The position numbers were made by a program, and so were the translations under genes. The notes under the pieces were generated by a model. It searched no databases, was not told the origin of the DNA, and saw only the letters and a program-made list of their open reading frames with translations. Of a stretch of DNA of 64,000 bases, positions 45,656-53,431 are shown one piece after another. Within the stretch, counting starts at the first letter, position 1. The number at the start of each line of letters is the position of its first letter. This DNA comes from JBKBIP01 sp046297495 (lineage in GTDB: Bacteria; Planctomycetota; Planctomycetia; Gemmatales; Gemmataceae). The stretch is from positions 124,001 to 188,000 of the forward strand of contig JBKBIP010000005.1 of assembly GCA_046297495.1 (NCBI GenBank), given 5' to 3'.

Positions 45656-47032
45656 ATGGCGACCACTGATCTTGGGGCATGTGAATGGTTTGTCTGGGAC
45701 CTGCGCCGTAGCAATCTGATCGACCGAGGCCAGTTAGACCAGATCGTCAATGAGTTTCTGAAGAAACGGCCACGAGCAGAGCCACCCGAGTTGGCGGAGT
45801 TCCTGGTTAGCCAGCAAATTCTGACCCCGTTTCAATCGGAACGCATTCTGCAAGGGAAGACTCAAGGGCTGGTGTTGGGTCCGTACACCTTGATGGACGC
45901 CATCGGCGCTGGCAGCATGGGAACGGTCTATAAGGCTATCTCCAAGACCGACAACAGTTTGTACGCGGTCAAGGTGTTGCCGCGGCGCAGTATGTGGAAC
46001 GTGCGGCTGGCTCGGCGGCAGGTGCGGGCCTTTGAACAGTTTCAAAATCCCGCCGTGGTGCCCTTCGTCGATGTGGGGACCTCCGGTGGCTTGCACTATC
46101 TGTCCTGGCCGCTGGTCGAAGACGGCGAGCCGCTTGACCATATCGTGCAAAGCCAAGGCAAGCTGACGCCGGAAATCGCCGCCCTGTATTGCATGCAAAC
46201 GGCCCAAGGCATGGCGGTCTGCCATCAGCACGGCATCTTCCACGGCTTGCTCAAACCCTCGAATATCCTGGTCGGCACGGATCATCAGGTGCATATCCTG
46301 GACTTCGGTATTGGTTCCCTGCTGGCGGAAAACGAAGGGGAATCGCTGGTGGACACGATGTCCACGGCCAACACGCTCACCAGTGGTCTGGACTGCGCCA
46401 GCCCAGAAAGCATCATGGAGCCGACCAACCGCACGCCCGCTGGCGACCAATACAGTCTCGGCTGCGTGTTGTACTTCTGTTTGACAGGGCGTTATCCATT
46501 CCCAGAAGGGAGCGCCGTTGAAAAGATGATGGCCCATCAAGCCAAGAAGCCGGCCCCCATTCACGACTTCAACCCGGATGTGCCACAACCGTTGATCGCC
46601 GTGGTGGATCGCTTGATGGAGAAAGCTCCCGAAGACCGTTACCCCGGCATGGAAGAAGCCGCGGAGGCGTTGAAGCCCTTCGCGCCGAACGTGCCGCCGT
46701 CTCGACTGCCGCCGCGCCGTCCCGGTCCCGCCAGGACCGCCGTTTCGAGTTCGAGTTTTGGCGGCGGCTTCGACGCCCAACCCATGCCGGATTCCCGGCC
46801 CGTTCCCGAGCCGCGCGGTCCGGTGTTGCCCACGCGGCAATCACTGATGGGGGATGGCGGCGCCAATGAAGCGCCCACACGACCGGTCATTCCCGAAGTG
46901 CCTCCCGCCCACATGGTCATGGGGGAGGCACAGGGCAAATCCTGGGAGGAGCGACTCGGCCCCGTCGGCATCGTCGCCATTGCCCTTATGCTCATTGTCG
47001 CCGCCTGGTTCGCGGCCACGCGGCTGTTTTAA
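45656..47032 (+). CDS. Ser/Thr kinase-fold membrane protein lacking the HRD aspartate (probable pseudokinase)
   Basis: A 458-aa protein started at ATG 45656. Residues 11-75 ('DLRRSNLIDRGQLDQIVNEF...FLVSQQILTPFQSERILQG') are the prefix typical of planctomycete Ser/Thr kinases. The kinase fold follows: glycine loop GAGSMGTV (84-91), Lys106 in 'YAVKVLP', DFG at 216-218 and 'DQYSLGCVLYFCLTGRYPF'. Two key residues differ: the catalytic loop reads H196-G-L-L-K-P-S-N203, so the HRD Asp is Leu198, and the helix-C Glu aligns with Gln122. Phosphotransfer is therefore unlikely, and a binding or scaffold role is inferred. The C-terminus has a Pro-rich linker and one membrane helix ('GIVAIALMLIVAAWFAATRLF'). 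Confidence 0.88.
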   Translation: MATTDLGACEWFVWDLRRSNLIDRGQLDQIVNEFLKKRPRAEPPELAEFLVSQQILTPFQSERILQGKTQGLVLGPYTLMDAIGAGSMGTVYKAISKTDNSLYAVKVLPRRSMWNVRLARRQVRAFEQFQNPAVVPFVDVGTSGGLHYLSWPLVEDGEPLDHIVQSQGKLTPEIAALYCMQTAQGMAVCHQHGIFHGLLKPSNILVGTDHQVHILDFGIGSLLAENEGESLVDTMSTANTLTSGLDCASPESIMEPTNRTPAGDQYSLGCVLYFCLTGRYPFPEGSAVEKMMAHQAKKPAPIHDFNPDVPQPLIAVVDRLMEKAPEDRYPGMEEAAEALKPFAPNVPPSRLPPRRPGPARTAVSSSSFGGGFDAQPMPDSRPVPEPRGPVLPTRQSLMGDGGANEAPTRPVIPEVPPAHMVMGEAQGKSWEERLGPVGIVAIALMLIVAAWFAATRLF

Positions 47033-47059
47033 TGGATCATCCCAAACGGGGGGAGGTAT

Positions 47060-47083
47060 CGTTTCGCTCCCGGCAGCGAAACG
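47060..47083. terminator. 9-bp hairpin after the kinase-like gene
   Basis: CGTTTCGCT (47060-47068) pairs perfectly with 47075-47083 around a 6-base loop, 27 bases past the stop. It likely separates the kinase-like gene from the dxr operon. Confidence 0.45.
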
Positions 47084-47131
47084 ACGCTTCCTTTTTGGGC
47101 GTCTGCTATTCGTCACGTCCCGTAAGATAAC

Positions 47132-47161
47132 TTGTCGCCACTTCCGTCGTTGCAGTACAAT
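47132..47161 (+). promoter_or_regulatory. Candidate promoter of the dxr-rseP operon
   Basis: TTGTCG (47132-47137) and TACAAT (47156-47161) are separated by 18 bases, about 85 bases before the dxr start. Matches are 4/6 and 5/6. Confidence 0.4.
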
Positions 47162-47246
47162 AATCCCGCTTTCCGCGTAAGACAAATGGGGCGTGCTCAC
47201 TTTTGGCGCGCTCGCACAACCGCAACGCATCCTCGGGGAGTAGAGC

Positions 47247-48461
47247 GTGTCCGTGACGGCGTCGCTGACGAATACCGTGAACGCTGGCCGCCGAGTGGTC
47301 GTATTAGGTTCGACCGGCTCGGTGGGGACAAGCTGCTTGGATGTCATCGCCCATTTGCCCGATCACTTGCAAGCGATAGGTCTCAGCGCGCATCAGAGCT
47401 GGGAAACTTTGCGGGAACAGGCGATCCGCCATCGCCCGCGTTGGATCACGCTCACCAATGGGGAAACCGCGAAGCGGGTGGAACGCGGTGATCTGGATGG
47501 CGGCACCGAATTGCTGGTCGGCGAGGACGGCATTCTCCGGATGGTGACGGCAGCGGAAGTCGATGTGGTCGTCACCGCCATCGTCGGCGCGGCGGGGCTG
47601 GCGGGCACCTGGGCGGCGTTGGAGGCGGGCAAGACCGTCGCCGTGGCCAACAAGGAAACGCTGGTCATGGCGGGGCCGCTGGTCATGGATTTGGCCGCGC
47701 GCCGCGGCGCGCGGGTGCTGCCCGTTGATAGCGAACATAGTGCCATTTTCCAGGCACTCGTCGGCAGTCGCCCCGAGGAAATCGAGCGGGTCGTGCTGAC
47801 GGCCAGCGGGGGACCGTTTCGCGGCTACTCGCTCCAGCAATTGGAGCACGTCACGGTCGCGGACGCCTTGCGCCATCCGACGTGGAACATGGGACCGAAA
47901 ATCACCATCGACTCGGCCACCATGATGAACAAGGCCCTGGAAGTGATCGAGGCGCGCTGGCTGTTTCAGCTGGCCCCCGAACAGATCGAGGTCATCATTC
48001 ATCCGCAGTCGATGATTCATTCGTTCGTGGAATTTCGGGATGGCTCCGTCTTGGCCCAAGTGTCCCCCCCAGACATGCGCTTGCCCATTCAGTATGCCCT
48101 GACCTATCCCAAACGCCTACCGGGACCGGCGCGGAAGCTCGATTGGCGCCAGTTGCGGTCTTGGGAATTTGAACAACCCGATCACGAAGCGTTCCCCGCT
48201 CTACAATTAGGATATGAGGTCGCCCGGCGCGGCGGCACCTGCGGCGCGGTGCTCAACGCCGCCAACGAAGCCGCCGTCGGTCGTTTTTTGGCTGGAGAGA
48301 TCCCCTTTCTGGCCATCACGCGCGTTTGCCGCGACGTCTTAGCCAATCACGCATATAGTGCTCGGCCTTCGTTGACGGAACTATCCCGTCTGGATCGCTG
48401 GGCCCGACAGGAGGTAGCCCGTTGGACAAGCAGCCAATACCCGAATCGTCAAACACCCTAA
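47247..48461 (+). CDS. dxr: 1-deoxy-D-xylulose 5-phosphate reductoisomerase
   Basis: A 404-aa enzyme that turns DXP into MEP with NADPH, the second step of the non-mevalonate isoprenoid route. It starts at GTG 47247 (GGGGAG about 8 bases upstream), with the NADPH loop 'VVVLGSTGSVGTSCLDVI' at about 17-34. Catalytic blocks are 'VAVANKETLVMAG' (about 130-142), 'LPVDSEHSAIFQAL' (metal-binding Asp and Glu, about 156-168), 'LTASGGPFRGY' and 'NMGPKITIDSATMMNKALEVIEA' (about 213-235). Length fits the family. The 3' end overlaps rseP by 40 bases, a coupling of dxr and rseP seen in many bacteria. Confidence 0.97.
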   Translation: MSVTASLTNTVNAGRRVVVLGSTGSVGTSCLDVIAHLPDHLQAIGLSAHQSWETLREQAIRHRPRWITLTNGETAKRVERGDLDGGTELLVGEDGILRMVTAAEVDVVVTAIVGAAGLAGTWAALEAGKTVAVANKETLVMAGPLVMDLAARRGARVLPVDSEHSAIFQALVGSRPEEIERVVLTASGGPFRGYSLQQLEHVTVADALRHPTWNMGPKITIDSATMMNKALEVIEARWLFQLAPEQIEVIIHPQSMIHSFVEFRDGSVLAQVSPPDMRLPIQYALTYPKRLPGPARKLDWRQLRSWEFEQPDHEAFPALQLGYEVARRGGTCGAVLNAANEAAVGRFLAGEIPFLAITRVCRDVLANHAYSARPSLTELSRLDRWARQEVARWTSSQYPNRQTP

Positions 48462-50935
48462 ACACGTCCCCGTCCGCGCGCGCGACGGCCACCGCTGGGC
48501 CGGATGGCAGCTGGTGGACGCGGAACGGCTTGTTCTTGATCGCGCTGGCCATTCTCCTCGTGGTCTTGATCACGCGCTACGGGCTGGACACGGTCTGGAG
48601 CTATACCCTGACGTGGGGTTTGGTTCTCCTTGGCCTGGGCTTCGTGATCTTCATTCATGAGCTGGGTCACTTCCTGGTCGCCAAGTGGTGCGATGTGCAT
48701 GTCGAAACCTTCAGCATCGGCTTTGGACCCGCCATCCCCGGCTGCAAGTTTCAAAAGGGGGAGACGACCTACATGCTCGCCTGGGTGCCGCTGGGGGGGT
48801 ATGTCAAGATGGTCGGCGAAAACCCGGATGAGGACGAGGAGGAAGACCCCCGCTCGTTCAAGAACAAGACGGTCGGGCAGCGCATGGCCATCATCTCGGC
48901 TGGCGTGATCATGAATGTCATTTTCGGCTTCTTCTGCTTCATTGTCGTATACCGCTTTCACGGCGTCGAACGTCCCCCGGCCATCGCGGGCAAGATCGAG
49001 TCCGGGTCGCCGCTCTGGCAGCAAGGCATCCAAAGCGGCATGATCATCGAGCAGATCGGCCAGGTGCGGCAGCCGTATTTCGATGACTTGCAGCATGTGG
49101 TCGCGCTCTCCGGCTGGGAAGAGAAGGTCCCGTTCGCCTATCGCTGGCCTGGCGAGCCAGAGCGGCGCATCGACATCGAGCCGCGCCGTGGCGCGGATGA
49201 TCTCAAGCCCGTCATTGGCGTCGTGCCCCCTTATTCGTTGCAGCTGATCCCCAAGGAATTCAAGGACTATCGCGGCAAGCCGTACAACTTCACCAGCGCC
49301 GCCGCCCGCGCCGAACCGGCCTTTGATTTTGACGACGTGATCGTGGCAGCTACCGACCCTGACCAGCCAGGGGCCTACGATCCCAACCATGTCACGCCAT
49401 TGCCGCTCGATCCACGCGACCCGACGGGACAGAGCCGAGACTATTTCGTCTTCCGCGAACGCCTGCGCCGCCTGGCTGGTCGGGAGATCATGGTCGATGT
49501 CGAACGTCAGTCCGACAAGGGACCCGCGCAAACGGTGCGCATCAAAGTGCCCCCCGCATATCACTATACGCTGGGTCTGCGCATGAGGATGGGCAAGATC
49601 GCCGCCGTCCGCCCCAGCTCGTGGGGCAAGATGCCAGAAGTCCAGGTGGGGGATGTGATCACTCAAGTCCAAGTGGTCGAACCGGACGGCCAGATCGTGC
49701 GTTATGTCGCCGATCCCGCCACCTTCCCGCGGGACCAACAACCCCACGTGCGCGTCGAGCCGCTGGACCCGATGCGCTTGCCCGACCAGCTGGAACAGTG
49801 GGCCGAGGGGCAACGACAAGCCCTGGCACAAGCCGCCATGCTCGACGCCCTGCCCACGCTGCTGGGCGCTGCCGCCTTGCAATGGCCCATCTTGTCCAAT
49901 CCCGATGTCACTTTGACGATTCTACGGCATCATCCGCCCACCTCCCCCGACGGCGGCCATAAGGGAGCGGTGCAACTGCCGCCTTTCGCGGTGCCGTGGG
50001 ATTTCGGCTGGCGTGCCGGCGATGACGTCGTGCCTTTGTCACTGCTCTCCCCCTTGCCGATCAATGGTCTGAACCTCGCCTACCGTGTCGATACGACCAT
50101 CGAAGAGGTGCAAGCGAATTCCCCCGCCGAGAAGGGCACGAAAATCATCCAGCAAGAGGAACCCGCCTCGCTGGGGAATCTGTTTGGACTCACCGCCACG
50201 AGCAAGGAAAGTCCAGGAGACGAGACGTTCCCCTTGCAAAAAGGGGACGTGATCAAGGCAGTTCGGTTCAACAAACCGCGCACGCGGCCGGATGCCCCGG
50301 TCGAGCCGGGGGCGTGGATCGACTTAGAGGACGTCAACGCCAAGCGCAAACGCCACGACTTGGATCAGTGGGCTTACTTGTTCCTCAATTTGCAACAGTC
50401 GGACAGCAAGGACGTGACCTTGCGCGTCGAACGGGGCAAAGAGCAATACGAAGTGCGCTTGACCGCCGAGGAGGACCTCAGCTGGCCGACCACGGATCGG
50501 GGTATCGATTTCGCCAATGAACTCCGCCGCCAGAAAGCCGATGGCTTGTTCGAGGCCATCGGCATGGGCTTGAACCGCACCTCACGATTCATCCAGATGA
50601 TGTACGTGCAACTGCAACGTCTGATTGAACAGCGATTGTCCTGGAAGCTGTTGGGGGGACCGGTGCAGATCGCGCGCACCGCGTACCAACATGCCAATTA
50701 CGATTTTTACGCATTTCTGTTTCTTCTCGGCATTATTAGCATCAACTTGGCCGTCATCAACTTCCTACCGATTCCCGTGCTGGATGGCGGTCACATGGTC
50801 TTCCTCATCTGGGAGAAACTGGCCGGTAAGCCCCCCTCGGAAGCCGTGCGCGCCTGGGCGACAGGGGCTGGCTTGGTGTTCATTCTCGGTTTGATGTTGT
50901 TCGTGTTCGTGCTGGACATCAGCCGACTATTTTGA
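48422..50935 (+). CDS. rseP: Site-2 intramembrane metalloprotease RseP, extended form
   Basis: An 837-aa membrane zinc protease that cuts anti-sigma factors or other membrane proteins. It starts at TTG 48422: AGGAGG lies exactly 7 bases upstream (48409-48414), inside dxr, so translation is probably coupled. The zinc motif is H79-E-L-G-H83 in the first helix set; the second motif 'NFLPIPVLDGGHMVF' lies near 778-793. The helices at 890-950 of the usual map are replaced by a middle part of over 600 residues with at least two PDZ-like stretches ('SGSPLWQQGIQSGMIIEQIG', 'GKMPEVQVGDVITQVQVVE'), so it is nearly double the usual 420-450 aa. Confidence 0.94.
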   Translation: MDKQPIPESSNTLNTSPSARATATAGPDGSWWTRNGLFLIALAILLVVLITRYGLDTVWSYTLTWGLVLLGLGFVIFIHELGHFLVAKWCDVHVETFSIGFGPAIPGCKFQKGETTYMLAWVPLGGYVKMVGENPDEDEEEDPRSFKNKTVGQRMAIISAGVIMNVIFGFFCFIVVYRFHGVERPPAIAGKIESGSPLWQQGIQSGMIIEQIGQVRQPYFDDLQHVVALSGWEEKVPFAYRWPGEPERRIDIEPRRGADDLKPVIGVVPPYSLQLIPKEFKDYRGKPYNFTSAAARAEPAFDFDDVIVAATDPDQPGAYDPNHVTPLPLDPRDPTGQSRDYFVFRERLRRLAGREIMVDVERQSDKGPAQTVRIKVPPAYHYTLGLRMRMGKIAAVRPSSWGKMPEVQVGDVITQVQVVEPDGQIVRYVADPATFPRDQQPHVRVEPLDPMRLPDQLEQWAEGQRQALAQAAMLDALPTLLGAAALQWPILSNPDVTLTILRHHPPTSPDGGHKGAVQLPPFAVPWDFGWRAGDDVVPLSLLSPLPINGLNLAYRVDTTIEEVQANSPAEKGTKIIQQEEPASLGNLFGLTATSKESPGDETFPLQKGDVIKAVRFNKPRTRPDAPVEPGAWIDLEDVNAKRKRHDLDQWAYLFLNLQQSDSKDVTLRVERGKEQYEVRLTAEEDLSWPTTDRGIDFANELRRQKADGLFEAIGMGLNRTSRFIQMMYVQLQRLIEQRLSWKLLGGPVQIARTAYQHANYDFYAFLFLLGIISINLAVINFLPIPVLDGGHMVFLIWEKLAGKPPSEAVRAWATGAGLVFILGLMLFVFVLDISRLF

Positions 50936-51035
50936 ACGTACCGCGGCCCGTGGATCGGCGCTCTTCCGCCCGCACCGCCACTTTTTTCCCGCACGTCTTG
51001 CTTTTCTGGGTGTGGCTGGTGTACAATGGGGGGTG

Positions 51036-51434
51036 ATGAAAAGCATGTGGGCGAAATTCCTGGTCATCTGCAACGCGCTGGTGCTGGTTTTCCCCGCACC
51101 ATGTCGCTGTGCGGGGGATGCGCGTCCTGGGGACGAGCAACCGCCCGACGTCGTGGCTGGCGTGGCGTGTTGTTGTTGTTGCGCGGAAAGTCCCCAACCG
51201 TCTTCCTCATCCGAGCCTGCTCCGGCGGCGCCAATGAAGGTGTGTTGTCATCCCACCGAGGAAGCACCGCCGCCCCCGCGTACTCAGATGACATTCGGCG
51301 ACGGGCTGGGTGTGCTGTTGGCGGTCGTTGGGGAAGCGCCCCTGCCCTATACGATCAATCCCTTAGCCCTGGTTGGCGTCCGACCCGGTTCCTATCCACC
51401 TCTACACATCCTCCAGTGTGTCTGGCGCTGTTAA
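51036..51434 (+). CDS. Small secreted cysteine-rich protein with a CCCCC run
   Basis: A 132-aa protein from ATG 51036 (a GGGGGGTG block just upstream). A signal peptide ('KFLVICNALVLVFPAPCRCAG') precedes a low-complexity part. Cysteines are at 12, 23, 25, a run at 45-49 (ACCCCCAE), 70-71 and the C-terminal 'QCVWRC' (128, 132). The middle is rich in Pro and Ser. Function is unknown; metal binding or disulfide links are inferred from the clusters. It is 108 bases upstream of a second Cys-rich secreted gene. A competing frame (51026-51511) is rejected because it lacks a signal peptide. Confidence 0.62.
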   Translation: MKSMWAKFLVICNALVLVFPAPCRCAGDARPGDEQPPDVVAGVACCCCCAESPQPSSSSEPAPAAPMKVCCHPTEEAPPPPRTQMTFGDGLGVLLAVVGEAPLPYTINPLALVGVRPGSYPPLHILQCVWRC

Positions 51435-51542
51435 ACCATGCGCCAACCTCTCATGGCGTGCCGGTAAGACGAATGCGTCTTCGCGCTGTCGTTGCGTGTT
51501 GGAGTTTATAAATGTACATCCTATAGCATTGGAGGTATTCCC

Positions 51543-51881
51543 ATGTGGTTGAATCTATTCGCTGGACTTGCCCTGTTCGCCGGCACCTTGGTTTCCGCGC
51601 TCTCCGTGGCCGAGGAGAAGCCCGAGGTGATGGATTGTTGTAAGAAGCAATTGGCCTGCTGCGCTGAGAATAAGGCGTGCTGTGTGGCGCCGGTCAAACT
51701 CAGCTGTTGCGCCAAGGGCCTGAAATGCTGCGCGGAAGATCGGGCCTGTTGCTCCGCCATCCAGGAATGTTGCCGGCTGGGGGCCGATTGCTGCAATGAG
51801 GCCAAGGCCTGCTGCGGCCAACCTGCCAAAAAGGCGGATGCCGGCACCGGTTCCTCATGCTGCTCCGCTCAGCTTCCCTAA
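51543..51881 (+). CDS. Small secreted protein with heptad-spaced CC repeats
   Basis: A 112-aa protein from ATG 51543, with GGAGG 7 bases upstream. A signal peptide covers residues 1-23 ('MWLNLFAGLALFAGTLVSALS'). The mature part holds 20 cysteines, all in ten adjacent pairs: 32-33, 39-40, 46-47, 55-56, 62-63, 69-70, 76-77, 83-84, 90-91 and 106-107. The spacing is 7 residues except for one 9 and the last 16. Between pairs the residues are charged or small (KKQLA, AENKA, AKGLK, AEDRA). Family and function are unknown. A thiolate metal cluster or disulfide rod in the periplasm is inferred. A hairpin (51902-51930) follows the stop. Confidence 0.85.
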   Translation: MWLNLFAGLALFAGTLVSALSVAEEKPEVMDCCKKQLACCAENKACCVAPVKLSCCAKGLKCCAEDRACCSAIQECCRLGADCCNEAKACCGQPAKKADAGTGSSCCSAQLP

Positions 51882-51901
51882 CGCGTCGTCCTGAACCGTG
51901 G

Positions 51902-51930
51902 CCGTTCCCGGCATCGCTCGCCGGGAACGG
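51902..51930. terminator. 11-bp hairpin after the CC-repeat gene
   Basis: CCGTTCCCGGC (51902-51912) pairs perfectly with 51920-51930, loop 7 bases, 21 bases past the stop. No T tract follows, but position and strength suggest a terminator. Confidence 0.6.
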
Positions 51931-51989
51931 TCTGGAACCTCACGCAACACGTTGGGAACACTCGCACGCCTGGCGTGTCATAGTTGACC

Positions 51990-52018
51990 TTCACTGAGAT
52001 AGTGTTCTTATGTATAAT
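51990..52018 (+). promoter_or_regulatory. Candidate promoter of the chelatase gene
   Basis: TTCACT (51990-51995) and a perfect TATAAT (52013-52018) are separated by 17 bases, about 250 bases before ATG 52269. The -35 match is 4/6. Confidence 0.4.
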
Positions 52019-52268
52019 AGTAGTGATTGATGCAGAATCCTTCCTTTCATTCTTCCATTCCACCCCACCCCCCTATTCCCTCGTTTTCAGTTCAAAATAT
52101 GGAATAAAAATAATTCATCGAATATGGAAATAATCAGAGCGCAAGCCAACGCGGAGTGAACACGACTCAACCCAATCAAGCACCCCCCTTCCGCCTCTTG
52201 TCTTTGCGGCGGTTTTCTCGACAATCATCCTGTCCGCTTTCTCGGATTTTCTAGCCGCGAGAGATCGC

Positions 52269-53390
52269 ATGAGCCGCGTGTTGTATCCGTTCACGGCCAT
52301 CGTTGGCCAGGAGAAGATGAAGCTGGCCCTGGTGCTCAACGCCATTCAGCCGCGCTTGGGGGGCGTGCTGATTCGCGGGCACAAGGGGACGGCCAAGTCC
52401 ACAGCCGCGCGCGGGTTGGCACGCTTGCTGCCGGAAATCGACGTCGTGGCTGGTTGCCCGTTTCATTGTGATCCCGCGCAACCGCAAGCGCTGTGTCCGG
52501 TCTGTCAAGAGGCCGCGTCGCGGCAGATGCCGCTGCCAACCTGTCGCCGGCCTATGCCGGTCGTCGATCTGCCGCTGGGGGCCACGGAAGACCGTCTCAT
52601 CGGCACGCTGCACCTGGAAACGGCGCTCCGCCAGGGCCAGCGCGTGCTGGAGCCAGGCTTGCTGGCGTCGGCCCATCGCGGCGTGCTCTATGTCGATGAG
52701 GTCAATTTGCTGGATGATCACCTGGTCGATGTGTTGCTGGACGTGGCGGCGATGGGGGTCAACGTCGTCGAGCGCGAGGGGGTGTCGGTATCGCACCCGG
52801 CCCAGTTTCTGCTCATTGGCACCATGAATCCCGAAGAGGGGGAGCTGCGCCCGCAGTTTCTCGACCGCTTCGGACTATGCGTCGAAGTCACCGGCATTGA
52901 CACGCCAGCGGACCGGGCCGAGATTGTGCGCCGCCGGCTGCGTTTCGAGGCCGACCCGGACGGCTGCCGCGCTCAGTGGCACGCGGCGGAACGAGACCTG
53001 GCCCAGCGCATCGCCGCCGCCCAGCATTTACTATCGGATGTCACTTGCGCTGATGCGTTGCTGGAGGAAGTGGCCCGGCTCACGGTGCGGATGCAAGTAC
53101 ATGGTCATCGCGCTGACCTGGCCTTGGTGCAAACCGCCCGCGCCCTGGCCGCCTACGAGCAACGCCTGGAAGTCACACCGGCTGACATCCGCACGGCCGC
53201 CGAGCTGGTCTTGCCGCACCGCCTGAGACACAACCCTCTGGAACGAGAGGCCGATTCCCGGCGGCAACTGGAACAGACATTGCATCAGCACTTTCCCACC
53301 CCGCCGCCCACCGCCTCATCGAGGAATATCCCCGAGCATGACGGCCAGGATACGGCGGCGGTAAAAAAAAACTACCGCGTGACTCCCTGA
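52269..53390 (+). CDS. Magnesium/cobalt chelatase AAA+ ATPase subunit (ChlI/BchI-like); frame-0 product of a split ChlI-ChlD gene
   Basis: A 373-aa AAA+ ATPase from ATG 52269. 'YPFTAIVGQEKMKLALVLNAI' begins the domain, Walker A is GHKGTAKST (37-45), Cys63, Cys67, Cys76 and Cys79 form a CxxxC...CxxC insert, Walker B is 'VLYVDEVNLL' (Asp143-Glu144) and sensor blocks 'IGTMNPEEGELRPQFLDRFGL' follow. Such ATPases drive metal insertion into tetrapyrroles. The frame ends 10 codons after a run of nine A (53363-53371). In the -1 frame the text continues without a stop into a VWA domain, as in fused ChlI-ChlD proteins, so this short form may be one of two products. No CobN/ChlH is in the window. Confidence 0.93.
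   Translation: MSRVLYPFTAIVGQEKMKLALVLNAIQPRLGGVLIRGHKGTAKSTAARGLARLLPEIDVVAGCPFHCDPAQPQALCPVCQEAASRQMPLPTCRRPMPVVDLPLGATEDRLIGTLHLETALRQGQRVLEPGLLASAHRGVLYVDEVNLLDDHLVDVLLDVAAMGVNVVEREGVSVSHPAQFLLIGTMNPEEGELRPQFLDRFGLCVEVTGIDTPADRAEIVRRRLRFEADPDGCRAQWHAAERDLAQRIAAAQHLLSDVTCADALLEEVARLTVRMQVHGHRADLALVQTARALAAYEQRLEVTPADIRTAAELVLPHRLRHNPLEREADSRRQLEQTLHQHFPTPPPTASSRNIPEHDGQDTAAVKKNYRVTP
53363..53371 (+). promoter_or_regulatory. Candidate -1 ribosomal frameshift site (A9)
   Basis: Nine A residues follow GT at the end of the ATPase frame (GTA AAA AAA AAC). An AGGA (53347-53350) lies 12 bases upstream, like the stimulatory element of dnaX. After slipping back one base the frame runs open to 54238. 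No strong downstream stem was found by eye. Confidence 0.65.
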
Positions 53391-53431
53391 CCTTCCCGAC
53401 GGGCACGCCCTATGCCGTTCATCCCTTACCT

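Larger units (their letters stand above)
51882..52268. other. Intergenic gap before the chelatase gene
   Basis: A 387-base gap. It holds the terminator-like hairpin 51902-51930 and the promoter-like pair 51990-52018; the part from about 51980 to 52140 is AT-rich. Nothing else was recognised; no cobalamin riboswitch-like boxes were picked out. Confidence 0.45.

Noticed and set aside
51026..51511. Alternative frame of 161 codons over the first Cys-rich gene
   Set aside because: It lacks the signal peptide and the Cys clusters that make the overlapping 51036-51434 frame plausible.
53391..53431. Two separate genes for the ChlI and ChlD parts
   Set aside because: The VWA frame is open from the A9 run and has no convincing start of its own, so frameshift fusion or sequencing error explains it better; kept as two features only for clarity.
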